Source: Sediminispirochaeta bajacaliforniensis DSM 16054 (GTDB taxonomy: Bacteria > Spirochaetota > Spirochaetia > DSM-16054 > Sediminispirochaetaceae). From it: DNA of 64,000 bases. Numbering within the stretch: the first letter of the stretch is position 1; each line of letters opens with the position of its first letter. The notes beneath the pieces are model-generated. The model was not told where the DNA came from. It saw only the letters and a program-made list of their open reading frames with translations, and searched no databases. The stretch is taken from positions 52,471-116,470 of the forward strand of contig NZ_KB899422.1 in assembly GCF_000378205.1 (NCBI RefSeq), written 5' to 3'. The position numbers were made by a program, and so were the translations under genes. Below are positions 17,889 through 26,952 of this stretch, piece after piece.

Positions 17889-19823
17889 ATGGCAGGAAAA
17901 AAGAAAGATAACAATTGCTGGAATAAAGATACCCCCCAGGGAAGCTGCAAGGATGATGATAAACTCTTCGGCCGATTCCCCAAGGGGCAATTTCACTTTT
18001 CCATATGGTATTTCCTCATTGTTTTCATAGCATTATCAATGATAAATACGATGCTGGCAAAAACCCCGGCTACCCAGGTACCCTTTAGTCAATTTAAAAA
18101 CCTCATTGAGGACGGAACTATCGACAGGGTACAGATGAGTGAGCATGAGTACCTCGGCTTTCCCGAGACACGCGGAACCAATGGCCCAGGTGTCGGACAA
18201 CCTGGCGGACAGACCTATAAAACGGTACCGGTGAACGATCCCAGCTTCATCAAGCTGATGGACGAGAAAGGGGTGAGCTACGCTGCTGTCGATAACAGCG
18301 GAAGTCAAAGTATCATGGTTCTCTTAAACTGGATTATCCCCATTGCCCTGCTCTTCGTCCTGTGGCGTTACGTCCTCAAAAAAATGGGGAATGTAGGTGG
18401 CAATGTAATGAGCTTCGGCCAAAATCGTGCGCGCATTGTTGCCGAAAGCGAGACAAAAACCACCTTCAACGATGTCGCCGGTGTCGAAGAAGCGAAAGAT
18501 GAGTTGGTGGAGGTCGTCGATTTTCTCAAGAATCCCACAAAATACACGGCAATAGGTGGCAAGATTCCCAAGGGTATTCTTCTGATCGGTCCTCCCGGGA
18601 CAGGAAAAACTCTTCTTGCAAGGGCCGTGGCCGGTGAAGCAGGCGTCGTCTTCTTTCGTATGAGCGGAGCCGACTTCGTCGAGATGTTCGTAGGTGTTGG
18701 TGCTGCAAGGGTTCGCGATCTCTTTCGCCAGGCGCGGGAGAAGGCCCCCTGCATCATCTTTGTCGACGAACTTGATGCCATAGGGAAAAGCAGAGCGAAC
18801 AACATCGGGGGCAACGACGAACGGGAGCAGACCCTCAATCAGCTATTGGTCGAGATGGACGGCTTTGATGCGACAAGCGGTGTCATCCTTTTGGCCGCCA
18901 CAAACAGGCCCGAGCTTTTGGACCCTGCACTTCTGAGGCCCGGCCGATTTGATCGTCAGGTCCTTGTTGACCGTCCCGACCTCGAGGGGCGGGCGGCTAT
19001 TCTTAACATCCATGCAAAGGATGTTAAACTCGACAAATCTGTTGATTTGAAGGAGATTGCCGCATCCACCCCCGGGTTTGTAGGTTCCGATCTTGCAAAT
19101 GTTATCAACGAGGCGGCCCTACTTGCGGTACGGGGAGGACGTGATCTTGTTACCATGGCCGATCTTCATGAGGCAATCGAAAAAGCGGTGGCGGGGTTAC
19201 AAAAGAAGAATCGTCTGATCAATCCAAAAGAACGTCGGATCGTTGCCTACCATGAAACGGGTCATGCCCTTGTTGCCGCCGCAACCCCGGGCTCCGATCC
19301 TGTACAAAAGATATCGATCGTACCCCGGGGCCTTGGGGCCTTAGGCTATACCCTTCAAATGCCAATCGAAGATCGTTATCTCATGAGTCAAGGAGAACTC
19401 ATCGGTAAAATCGATGTTCTTCTTGGGGGACGCGCCGCCGAACAGATCATCTTTAATGAAATATCAACCGGCGCATCAAATGATTTGGTGAAGGCGACGG
19501 ATCTTGCCCGCAACATGATCACCGAGTACGGGATGAGTGAGCGTTTTAAAAATGTCGCCCTTACTAAGCGGGCACACAGCTACCTGGGCGGTGAGACGAA
19601 TCAGAGCAGGGAGTATTCCGAATCGACCCAGCAGTATGTGGATGAGGAGATTGCACGAATCATAGATGAGCGCTACGAGGCCGTTCTCAAACTTCTTAAA
19701 GAGCAGCGGCCCGTACTTGAAAAGTGTGCCGCCCAACTCTTGGAACGCGAGGTGATGGAATCGGATATCTTCATCGACTTACTTAAAGAAGAAGGCTTTC
19801 CCGTAAAGAATCTTCAACAATGA
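17889..19823 (+). CDS. ftsH: ATP-dependent zinc metalloprotease FtsH
   Basis: Membrane-bound AAA+ protease that extracts and degrades membrane and regulatory proteins; hexameric in the inner membrane. Two membrane spans flank a periplasmic domain (about residues 38-58 and 142-164). Walker A GPPGTGKT is at 234-241, Walker [12 protein letters not shown] follows, then the second region of homology, and the zinc site HETGH at 455-459. It has 644 residues from the ATG at 17889; an in-frame ATG at 17883 adds two residues. Its 3' end overlaps the convergent transferase gene by 41 bp. Confidence 0.96.
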   Translation: MAGKKKDNNCWNKDTPQGSCKDDDKLFGRFPKGQFHFSIWYFLIVFIALSMINTMLAKTPATQVPFSQFKNLIEDGTIDRVQMSEHEYLGFPETRGTNGPGVGQPGGQTYKTVPVNDPSFIKLMDEKGVSYAAVDNSGSQSIMVLLNWIIPIALLFVLWRYVLKKMGNVGGNVMSFGQNRARIVAESETKTTFNDVAGVEEAKDELVEVVDFLKNPTKYTAIGGKIPKGILLIGPPGTGKTLLARAVAGEAGVVFFRMSGADFVEMFVGVGAARVRDLFRQAREKAPCIIFVDELDAIGKSRANNIGGNDEREQTLNQLLVEMDGFDATSGVILLAATNRPELLDPALLRPGRFDRQVLVDRPDLEGRAAILNIHAKDVKLDKSVDLKEIAASTPGFVGSDLANVINEAALLAVRGGRDLVTMADLHEAIEKAVAGLQKKNRLINPKERRIVAYHETGHALVAAATPGSDPVQKISIVPRGLGALGYTLQMPIEDRYLMSQGELIGKIDVLLGGRAAEQIIFNEISTGASNDLVKATDLARNMITEYGMSERFKNVALTKRAHSYLGGETNQSREYSESTQQYVDEEIARIIDERYEAVLKLLKEQRPVLEKCAAQLLEREVMESDIFIDLLKEEGFPVKNLQQ

Positions 19824-20589
19824 AGAGCGGGTGCTCAGGAGCACCCGCAATACGATGCCCTTCCGTATCGAGCCAGTTGAACCATACTCCGGGTCTTGTC
19901 GAGACCTGGAGCGGCGAGTACCCTTTTTTATAGATCATTGATCGATTTTCTTCGATCAGGTAGCCAAGGCAGAGGTAACGCATACCCCTGCTTTTTGCAA
20001 GAAGTACTTCGTGAAGTATTGCTACGCGTCCCGGGCTGTAAACCGCGTAATCCTCATCCCAGTAACAGTAGACGGCCGAGCAGGTATCTCCGACAAGATC
20101 GATATGACTCACGGCAACGGTCCGTTCCTTATCGCGAATACGGAGTAGCGCAGCTCCGGGAGTCGCAGCGAAAAAGGAGTCGACAAACGAGTCATAACTC
20201 TCCTGCTCGTCTTCAGCGGGAAAAGGAAAACGTTTTTTGTGCCGCAAGTAGAGCTCGAAAAGGGCCGGGTCCGGCAGTGGGTGGCTCTCAAGAGAAACCT
20301 CAAAACCAGCTCGTTCGGTTTTTCTCAAAACCCGTCTGTCGGAGCGGGAAAAACAGTATGCCGATGCATCGATACGAACGGGAACACATTTCCCGCACCA
20401 GAGGCAACGCGGCCTAAAGAGAAAGCGGCCGAAATGGCGAAAGCCCTGCTTTAAAAGATAGTTAATTCCCGATTCGGAGAATTCAACTGCAATAGCCCGC
20501 TCTGTCTGCGCACTGATGCCGGGGAGATAGGGGCAAGGGGTTTGAACCTCGGGAAGAGGAATAAGCGTAACATTCACGAGAGCTATCAT
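19783..20589 (-). CDS. bpt: Aminoacyl-tRNA--protein transferase (Bpt/ATE family)
   Basis: 268-residue N-end-rule transferase that adds an amino acid (Leu for bacterial Bpt) from its tRNA to proteins with acidic N termini, marking them for ClpAP-type degradation. The N-terminal domain has PCPYLPG (about residues 18-24) and the CLWCGKCVPVRI cysteine cluster (about 62-73); the C-terminal GNAT-like domain has YLRHKKRF and SHIDLV. Its ATG overlaps a TATGAT, so a GTG seven codons... further in (MNVTLIPL) is a possible start. Whether it transfers Leu or Arg cannot be decided here. The 3' end overlaps ftsH by 41 bp. Confidence 0.85.
   Translation of the reverse strand: MIALVNVTLIPLPEVQTPCPYLPGISAQTERAIAVEFSESGINYLLKQGFRHFGRFLFRPRCLWCGKCVPVRIDASAYCFSRSDRRVLRKTERAGFEVSLESHPLPDPALFELYLRHKKRFPFPAEDEQESYDSFVDSFFAATPGAALLRIRDKERTVAVSHIDLVGDTCSAVYCYWDEDYAVYSPGRVAILHEVLLAKSRGMRYLCLGYLIEENRSMIYKKGYSPLQVSTRPGVWFNWLDTEGHRIAGAPEHPLFIVEDSLRESLLL
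19827..19848. terminator. GC-rich palindromic hairpin after ftsH
   Basis: Perfect inverted repeat of two 10-bp arms, GCGGGTGCTC (19827-19836) and GAGCACCCGC (19839-19848), with a 2-nt gap, starting 3 bp after the ftsH stop. It could end or protect the ftsH mRNA, but no T-tract follows. It lies inside the coding part of the opposing transferase gene, so it is also protein-coding on the other strand. Confidence 0.5.
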
Positions 20590-20625
20590 ACTGCTTTCAA
20601 AGCCTTTCGACGAGGGGTGTCGTCG

Positions 20626-20654
20626 TTGACTGAACGCCTATGGTTGGCTACATT
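20626..20654 (+). promoter_or_regulatory. Promoter of the hisD operon
   Basis: TTGACT (20626-20631), 17-bp spacer, TACATT (20649-20654). The predicted start of transcription is about 20661, giving a very short leader with AAGGAG at 20664-20669. This favours translation from the ATG at 20677 over the one at 20671, which is only 1 bp from the Shine-Dalgarno. Confidence 0.6.
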
Positions 20655-20676
20655 GTGGGTCTGAAGGAGTATGCGC

Positions 20677-21975
20677 ATGATGATTCGTTACTGGAAAGAG
20701 TTGAATAGTGCCGAGCAGGCAAAGCTGTTTCGCCGCTCGGAAATCGATATTGAAGCGGTAAGTAATTCGGTACACGCAATCATAGAACGTGTAAAAGCCG
20801 AAGGAGACGAAGCTGTTTTATCCCTGACCAAAGAGTTTGATAAGGTGGAACTCTCTGCCGGGCATCTTCGCGTTTCGAAACAAGAGATAGCGGAAGCAAA
20901 GCAGCTGCTCAAGCCGCCGGTGAGAGGCGCCATAGAACATGCAATCCGTAATGTGAAGAGATTCCACGAAGCCCAGAAACCGGAGACCATGAAGGTAGTG
21001 GAAGTCGAACCGGGGCTGTTTGTCGGAGAACGGGCCACAGCCATAGAGAGTGCCGCCCTTTATGTTCCCCGCGGACGCGGGAGCTTTCCCTCCATGCTGT
21101 ACATGCTTGCCGTTCCGGCGGCCATTGCCGAGGTACCGAGAATCGTCATCACCACTCCACCGGGAAAAGATGGAAGCGTTGATCCTGCCTGCCTCTACGC
21201 CGCCGAGCTTCTTGGCATCGATGAAATCTATCGAGTCGGAGGGGCCCAGGCCATAGCCGCCCTCACCTTCGGAACGGAAACTATACGGCCGGTGGAGAAG
21301 ATCGTAGGCCCAGGCAGCATGTATGTGACCGCAGCAAAACGGCTTCTCTACGGAACGGTAGATGTCGGCCTTCCCGCCGGTCCCTCGGAATCCATTCTGA
21401 TAGCGGATGAAACAGCCGATCCGGAGCTGGCTGCAAAAGATATCCTTGTGGAAGCCGAACACGGCTCAGACTCCTCGGCCCTGCTCATTACCCCGGACAG
21501 CAAGCTTGCCGAAAGGGCTGCAGAAATCATACAAGAGCGTATTGCCGACCTGCCGGAGCCGAGGAAAGGGTTTGTCAGCGACGTACTTGACGGGGGCTAC
21601 GGCGGAATCATCGTTACGGAAACAATGGATGAGGCAGTCTCGATCACCAATCAATTTGCTCCCGAACACCTGGAGTTGATGGTATCGGACCCCTTTTCTC
21701 TTGTGGGCAAAATTCGCAACGCAGGAGAAATCCTTCTTGGCAGAAACATCCCCTTCAGCTGCGCAAATTATATGGCGGGAGCAAACGCCGTATTGCCCAC
21801 CGGCGGTAAGGCCAAAACATATTCCGCCGTCTCGGTACGTGATTTTATGAAATACTCTTCGGTGGTGTGGGCCACGAGAGAGGGCTACGATTGCATTGCC
21901 GACGATACCCGTAATCTTGCCCTCTACGAGGGTTTTATCACCCATGCGGCAGCCGTAGACCGGCGCTGGAGCTAA
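20677..21975 (+). CDS. hisD: Histidinol dehydrogenase
   Basis: Catalyses the last two steps of histidine synthesis, histidinol to histidine with two NAD+, as a zinc enzyme in the cytosol. About 432 residues, normal for the family. The GPGSMYVTAAKR and GPSESILIADE stretches, the zinc-site QFAPEHLEL and the C-terminal SVRDFMKYSSVV are all present. The start at 20677 is set by the spacing from AAGGAG. It heads a long plus-strand operon that also holds hisC, with folC between them. Confidence 0.96.
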   Translation: MMIRYWKELNSAEQAKLFRRSEIDIEAVSNSVHAIIERVKAEGDEAVLSLTKEFDKVELSAGHLRVSKQEIAEAKQLLKPPVRGAIEHAIRNVKRFHEAQKPETMKVVEVEPGLFVGERATAIESAALYVPRGRGSFPSMLYMLAVPAAIAEVPRIVITTPPGKDGSVDPACLYAAELLGIDEIYRVGGAQAIAALTFGTETIRPVEKIVGPGSMYVTAAKRLLYGTVDVGLPAGPSESILIADETADPELAAKDILVEAEHGSDSSALLITPDSKLAERAAEIIQERIADLPEPRKGFVSDVLDGGYGGIIVTETMDEAVSITNQFAPEHLELMVSDPFSLVGKIRNAGEILLGRNIPFSCANYMAGANAVLPTGGKAKTYSAVSVRDFMKYSSVVWATREGYDCIADDTRNLALYEGFITHAAAVDRRWS

Positions 21976-21978
21976 AAG

Positions 21979-23313
21979 ATGTTCCAAACGGTAGATCAAC
22001 TTTTCTCGTACCTTGAAACCTTTACCAATTTTGAAAAGGATCGGATCTCGGCATTGCGGCACGAACGGCTCGATCGTATGAGGTTGCTGCTCGCCCATGC
22101 AGGAATGCCTCACGAAGGGAAAAAGATCATACATATTGCAGGCTCCAAGGGAAAGGGCTCGACGGCGGCCTTTATCGGTTCCGGGCTTTCGGCGCTCGGC
22201 TATAAAACGGGGAATTACCTCTCCCCTCATATCAGCAACTATCGCGAGCGTATAACCTGCAATGGCAATTTTTTCCCCGAAGAGAGCTACCTTCGGGCAG
22301 GGAAAACCATCACGGATCTATTGGATTCAATCGACGACCCAGAGTTTCAGGCCCCCTTCGGCCCCACCGCCTTTGAACTACTTACCCTTCTTGCCCTGCT
22401 CGTTTTTCGGCAAGAAGGTTGTGACCGTTTCGTTCTCGAAACCGGCCTCGGAGGACGACTGGACGCGACCAACGTAGTTACCCCGATTGCATCTGTCATT
22501 ACACCGATAGAAATGGAACACGCCGATGTTTTGGGTGATACCATAGAGAAAATCGCCGGCGAAAAGGCAGGGATCATCAAACCGGGTGTGCCTGTTTTCT
22601 CAAGCAGGCAAGAGAATGCCGCTTTGGAAGTTCTCCGAAAACGGGCGAAAGAGCTGGGAAGTCGGTTTTACTATCTTCCGGAAATATATCCTGTAGTTCG
22701 CTCCCGCTGCAGCCTCTATGGTTCAGAAGTGGAAATAGAAGGGGCAGAAGAGAAGAAGCATTTTTCGATAGCCATGACAGGCGATTTCCAGGCCGAAAAC
22801 GCCGCCCTTGCCTATTTGGTTTTGCGTACCGTAGAAACAGACAGCGAGGCGCTCTTCTCCGGATTCGCCTCCGCGACCCTGCCGGGGCGAATCGAAACGA
22901 TCTCCTCCGATCCCCTGATTATTGTCGATGCCGCCCATACGGAAAGTTCGGTGAGAAGAGTCATAGCCAATTTCAGAAATATGTTTGATGACGGGGTCAT
23001 TATCTTTGGATCGATCAGTGGAAAACGCAGTGATGCCATGGCCGCTCTTATAGCCCCCAATTTCCATGATATTATCATTTCGCGCCCGGGAACCTTCAAG
23101 AAAAGCGATCCCAAGGCACTTTTAGAAATTTTTAGGCGTTTCAATAAAGATGTTATTTTACAAGAAGATCCCACACAGGCCTTGGAGACGGCAAAAAAGC
23201 TTGCCGACGGCAAACGGCCGATTCTTGTACTTGGCTCCTTTTATATGGCAGGAGAAATACGCTCTCGAGTGGTGCACAAGAGTACCCAGGAAAAGGTAAA
23301 CGTGTTAAGATAG
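21979..23313 (+). CDS. folC: Folylpolyglutamate synthase / dihydrofolate synthase
   Basis: Mur-ligase-family enzyme of 444 residues that adds glutamate to folates (and may join dihydropteroate with glutamate). The ATP loop GSKGKGST is at residues 51-58, the folate/Mg loop follows as YLSPHISNYRERI, and the central ETGLGGRLDATN motif is near 155-166. It starts 3 bp after the hisD stop. The pairing of folC with his genes is unusual in function but the tight spacing shows co-transcription. Confidence 0.94.
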   Translation: MFQTVDQLFSYLETFTNFEKDRISALRHERLDRMRLLLAHAGMPHEGKKIIHIAGSKGKGSTAAFIGSGLSALGYKTGNYLSPHISNYRERITCNGNFFPEESYLRAGKTITDLLDSIDDPEFQAPFGPTAFELLTLLALLVFRQEGCDRFVLETGLGGRLDATNVVTPIASVITPIEMEHADVLGDTIEKIAGEKAGIIKPGVPVFSSRQENAALEVLRKRAKELGSRFYYLPEIYPVVRSRCSLYGSEVEIEGAEEKKHFSIAMTGDFQAENAALAYLVLRTVETDSEALFSGFASATLPGRIETISSDPLIIVDAAHTESSVRRVIANFRNMFDDGVIIFGSISGKRSDAMAALIAPNFHDIIISRPGTFKKSDPKALLEIFRRFNKDVILQEDPTQALETAKKLADGKRPILVLGSFYMAGEIRSRVVHKSTQEKVNVLR

Positions 23314-23317
23314 TTTC

Positions 23318-24412
23318 ATGATAATATCCCGAAAAGCACGAGAGTTGACCCCATATGTTCCAGGAGAGCAGCCGGGACAGCAGGGCCTCTATGTGAAACT
23401 GAACACCAACGAAAATCCCTATCCTCCATCCCCGGCGGTGGAGGATGCCCTTCGCCGCTACAGATGGGAGGATCTTAGGCTCTATCCTGATCCCTGCTCG
23501 CTCGCCCTTCGGACAACCATCGCCGCTCGTTTTGAACTTCCGGTCGAACAGATCTTCGTCGGCAACGGTTCAGACGAGGTATTGAGCTTTGCCTGGTACG
23601 GCTTTTTCGACCCCGAAAATGGTCCGGTACTTTTCCCCGAGCATACCTACAGCTTCTATCCCGTTTATTGCGATTATTATGGCCAACCCTATGAACGAAT
23701 ACCCCTGGCATCCGATTTTTCGGTTGATATCTCGCTTTACCTGGAGCGCATGAAGGAAGAGTATGCCGGAATTGTTATCCCCAATCCCAATGCTCCGACG
23801 GGAATCGCTATTTCTCTGCAGGAGATCGAAACCCTCCTTCAGGCCACCGAAGGTAAACGTCTTGTCATCATTGATGAGGCCTATGTCGATTTCGGAACAG
23901 AAACCAGCGTCGGGCTGATTGAGCGCTTCCCCAACCTGCTGGTCGTTCATACCTGTTCGAAAAGCCGTTGCCTCGCAGGCCTCCGGGTCGGATACGCAAT
24001 AGGAAGTAAAGAGGTCATACAAACAATTACCGCGGTAAAGGATTCCTTCAACAGCTACCCTCTGGATCGTCTTAGCCAGAAAATAGCGGATATTGCCATC
24101 CAAGATGATGTCTATTACGACAAGATTCGTGATATGATTATGGCAACTCGAAGGTGGTTTGCCGAGGCCATACGCAAAGAGGGATGGGAAGTGCTTCCCA
24201 GTCAGGCAAATTTTATCTTTGCACGATATCCCGGGGCATCCGGGGATGCTGTCTACCACGAATTAAAAAGCAAGGGTGTCTTGGTCCGTCATTTCGGGCA
24301 TCCGGGGATTGAGGATTTTCTTAGAATCACCATAGGGACGGATCGTGAAATGGAACGGCTTCTTCTTTTAATGAAAGACCTTACCTGTACCGCAGGAGTA
24401 AGCAAAAGGTGA
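23318..24412 (+). CDS. hisC: Histidinol-phosphate aminotransferase
   Basis: PLP enzyme (364 residues, class II aminotransferase fold) converting imidazole acetol-phosphate and glutamate to histidinol-phosphate. NTNENPYPP at the N terminus, GNGSDEVL near 80, NPNAPTG near 152, DEAYVDF near 186 and the PLP-lysine region CSKSRCLAGLRVGYAIG near 210 are diagnostic. Upstream TAAGAT ends 6 bp before the ATG and there is no Shine-Dalgarno, so it may also have its own start of transcription, although its -35 is poor. Confidence 0.95.
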   Translation: MIISRKARELTPYVPGEQPGQQGLYVKLNTNENPYPPSPAVEDALRRYRWEDLRLYPDPCSLALRTTIAARFELPVEQIFVGNGSDEVLSFAWYGFFDPENGPVLFPEHTYSFYPVYCDYYGQPYERIPLASDFSVDISLYLERMKEEYAGIVIPNPNAPTGIAISLQEIETLLQATEGKRLVIIDEAYVDFGTETSVGLIERFPNLLVVHTCSKSRCLAGLRVGYAIGSKEVIQTITAVKDSFNSYPLDRLSQKIADIAIQDDVYYDKIRDMIMATRRWFAEAIRKEGWEVLPSQANFIFARYPGASGDAVYHELKSKGVLVRHFGHPGIEDFLRITIGTDREMERLLLLMKDLTCTAGVSKR

Positions 24413-24954
24413 TCGAAGAGATCAAAAGCCTTGCAGAAGGTCGGATTATCGTCTGCCACGGGGATATCACCACCTTCAAAGGCGATGCAATTGTAAACGC
24501 CGCAAACTCGACGCTTCTCGGAGGCGGGGGCGTTGATGGAGCAATCCACCGAGCGGGTGGGCCTGAAATTCTTGCCGAATGTAAACGAATCAGATCCGAG
24601 AGACTGCCCGGAGGGCTTCCCCCGGGTGAGGCCGTTCTCACCGGTGCTGGAAAACTGCCGACCCAAAAGATTATTCATACCGTCGGGCCAATCTGGCACG
24701 GTGGAAAGCAGGGGGAGAAAGAAACGCTTTCGAACGCCTATCGCAACGCTCTTCGCCTTGCCGCCGATAGCGGTGTGGAACGTGTTGCCTTTCCCGCGAT
24801 TTCCACTGGAGTATATGGTTTCCCAAAAAAACTTGCCGCTTCCATCGTCTATGATACGGTAACGGACTTTCTTCGCCATGAACAGCTTCCCCACACCGTT
24901 TTTCTTCTCTTTTTCGGACGGGAGGATGCAGAGCTCTTTCTGCGGGAGATCTAA
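24409..24954 (+). CDS. Macro-domain protein (O-acetyl-ADP-ribose deacetylase type)
   Basis: 181-residue single macro domain that binds and hydrolyses ADP-ribose derivatives. GDITTFKGDAIVNAANS (about residues 19-35), the GGGGVDGAIH loop (about 39-48) and AFPAISTGVYGFP (about 126-138) are the ligand-binding segments of the YmdB/MacroD group. It starts with GTG and overlaps hisC by 4 bp, so it is translationally coupled. Confidence 0.93.
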   Translation: MIEEIKSLAEGRIIVCHGDITTFKGDAIVNAANSTLLGGGGVDGAIHRAGGPEILAECKRIRSERLPGGLPPGEAVLTGAGKLPTQKIIHTVGPIWHGGKQGEKETLSNAYRNALRLAADSGVERVAFPAISTGVYGFPKKLAASIVYDTVTDFLRHEQLPHTVFLLFFGREDAELFLREI

Positions 24955-26406
24955 ATGTCGCTCAATTGGAAAGAGATAGCGTGTATCCTTAGCGAACTTC
25001 CCCTCGCAGGAAGCCATGTCCAGAAGATTGAGCAGCCCGACTTTTCTTCTCTTATTCTTAGGTGCTATGCACCGGGAAATAGATTTGCTCTTTTGGTGGC
25101 GCTTTCCCAGGGAAGAACTCGGCTTCATCTTCTTACCGAAAAGCGGAAGCAAGAGGTTGGGCTTCAGCGTTTCGCCCAGTTCCTTCGTTCTCGAATCAAC
25201 GGAGGAAAAATCGTAGAGGCAAAGCAAATAGGTCGTGAGCGTATTGTCGAAATAACTATTCTTCGAGGTGGGGAGACTACCCGGCTTTTTGTCCGTTTAT
25301 GGGGTGGAGCAGGTAACATCATTGCATGCGACGAAGATGGGGTGATTCTTGACGCCTTTTATCGACGGCCTGCGAAAAAAGAGATGTCGGGAGAACGTTA
25401 TCGGCCAGAGGATCTCATCGCACGTTCCGGTACCCAAAAATCGGAGCGTAGTTTTGAGGTACGAAGCTACCCAGCCACCGAGGGGCCCTATCCGTTCAAT
25501 CGCTATATTGAAGCCGTTTACCATGAGCAGGAGATTAGTGAACAAAGACTTCGCCTGCAGAAAAAGGCAAAAGCAATCCTTGATAAACGAATCATTCATT
25601 ACGGCAATGCAGTCCGAAGCCTTGAGAAACAAATGACGGAATCCGCATCCAGTGAGAGACTCAGGGAGTATGGTGACCTGCTCATGTCCAATATCCACCT
25701 TATTGAGGAGGGTGCGGAGAAATTTGTCTGCTCCTCTTTTGCCGATCCTGACATCACCATCGAAATTCCCCTTGATCCGACATGCTCTCCATCGGAAAAC
25801 GGAACACGTTATTACCAGCGCTATAAGAAGGAAAAAACGAAACGAGGTTTTCTTGAACAAGATCTTGCATCGGCCCGCAGAGAACTGACTCGTTACGAAG
25901 AGTTTTCTCGCAAGCTTTCCTTACAGCTCCCCGATGAAGAGGTAATTGAGTTTCTGAACGACTTTCTTCGGGGTGAAAAAAGCAGAAACGGCAAAGAGGC
26001 AGAACGTGAGGCCCCTGGTTCGGGGCTTCGGTTCTTTAGCGGAATTTTCACCTTGCTTGTCGGACGAAGTGCAAAGGAAAATGATCAATTACTGCGAACA
26101 TCGGTTCGGGGTAACGATTACTGGCTTCATACACGGGATTTCCCTGGAGCATACGTTTTCATCAAGAATATGCCTGGTAAAAGCATTCCGCTGGATGTCC
26201 TCCTTGATGCGGGAAATCTCGCACTTTTCTTCTCTCAGGGAAAAAACGGGGGAAAGGGAGAGCTTTATTACACGCAGGTCAAATATCTGCGGAGGGCCAA
26301 ACACGGAAAAACAGGGCTGGTTATTCCTACCAGAGAGAAAAATCTCTCGGTAGTACTTGATCAAGGTCGGCTTGACAGACTTCTCGGAAAGGAGAAGGAA
26401 CCATGA
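24955..26406 (+). CDS. rqcH: NFACT-family ribosome quality control protein (RqcH-like)
   Basis: NFACT proteins bind stalled 50S-peptidyl-tRNA complexes; RqcH recruits tRNA-Ala to add C-terminal Ala tails. The N-terminal NFACT-N domain spans about residues 1-200, a coiled-coil middle about 200-330, and the C-terminal NFACT-R part carries VGRSAKENDQLL and DYWLHTRDFPGAYVFIKN. At 483 residues it is shorter than the ~570 of Bacillus RqcH. The Asp-Arg pair required in Bacillus (D97/R98) aligns to Glu95-Arg96 in QIGRERIVEI. It directly follows the macro-domain gene. Confidence 0.87.
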   Translation: MSLNWKEIACILSELPLAGSHVQKIEQPDFSSLILRCYAPGNRFALLVALSQGRTRLHLLTEKRKQEVGLQRFAQFLRSRINGGKIVEAKQIGRERIVEITILRGGETTRLFVRLWGGAGNIIACDEDGVILDAFYRRPAKKEMSGERYRPEDLIARSGTQKSERSFEVRSYPATEGPYPFNRYIEAVYHEQEISEQRLRLQKKAKAILDKRIIHYGNAVRSLEKQMTESASSERLREYGDLLMSNIHLIEEGAEKFVCSSFADPDITIEIPLDPTCSPSENGTRYYQRYKKEKTKRGFLEQDLASARRELTRYEEFSRKLSLQLPDEEVIEFLNDFLRGEKSRNGKEAEREAPGSGLRFFSGIFTLLVGRSAKENDQLLRTSVRGNDYWLHTRDFPGAYVFIKNMPGKSIPLDVLLDAGNLALFFSQGKNGGKGELYYTQVKYLRRAKHGKTGLVIPTREKNLSVVLDQGRLDRLLGKEKEP

Positions 26407-26939
26407 TAGAAAAAAAGGAACAGGATATTTTACTGAAGGATGTCAGAGAACAGATCTCCGCCGTCCTTGAACATCGGGCACCGCAGTTTCTTCCTGTCGA
26501 CTCTCCCCAACTATCCCAAAGGAGGGGTGCCTTTGTCACTCTTCGCAGGAACGGAGCCTTACGTGGCTGCATCGGGCACATCAGGGCCATCGCTCCCTTG
26601 AGAGAAACGATCAGAGAACTCGCATGTTCCAGTGCTTTTGAGGATCCTCGATTTCCGGCCCTTACTCTTGCCGAACTCGGAGATCTTGAAATAGAAATAT
26701 CTGTACTCACCACGTTAAAGGAAGTGGCGGGGCCTGAAGATTTTCATCCGGGGCACGACGGGATTCTTATCGATAATGGTCAAGCCTCAGCCGTGTTCCT
26801 TCCTCAGGTCGCAGAAGAACAGGGATGGGACCGCAACAAAACCCTTTCGCACCTTTGCCTGAAAGCAGGACTACGGCCCATGGCATGGACCGAATCAGGA
26901 ATGCGTTTCTTCACCTTCCAGGCTCAAGTGTTTTCTTAA
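26403..26939 (+). CDS. AMMECR1-domain protein
   Basis: 178 residues with the conserved AMMECR1 core: GAFVTLRRNGALRGCIGHI (about residues 41-59), then SSAFEDPRFPALTLAEL and LEIEISVLT. In many bacteria the domain is the A component of the AmmeMemoRadiSam gene trio, but neither a Memo nor a radical-SAM gene is nearby. It overlaps the rqcH-like gene by 4 bp. The molecular function of the family is not settled. Confidence 0.9.
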   Translation: MIEKKEQDILLKDVREQISAVLEHRAPQFLPVDSPQLSQRRGAFVTLRRNGALRGCIGHIRAIAPLRETIRELACSSAFEDPRFPALTLAELGDLEIEISVLTTLKEVAGPEDFHPGHDGILIDNGQASAVFLPQVAEEQGWDRNKTLSHLCLKAGLRPMAWTESGMRFFTFQAQVFS

Positions 26940-26952
26940 AAAAGGAGCATCT

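Noticed and set aside
24289..25227. 312-codon minus-strand open frame spanning hisC, macro and rqcH-like genes
   Set aside because: It runs across three well-supported genes on the other strand.
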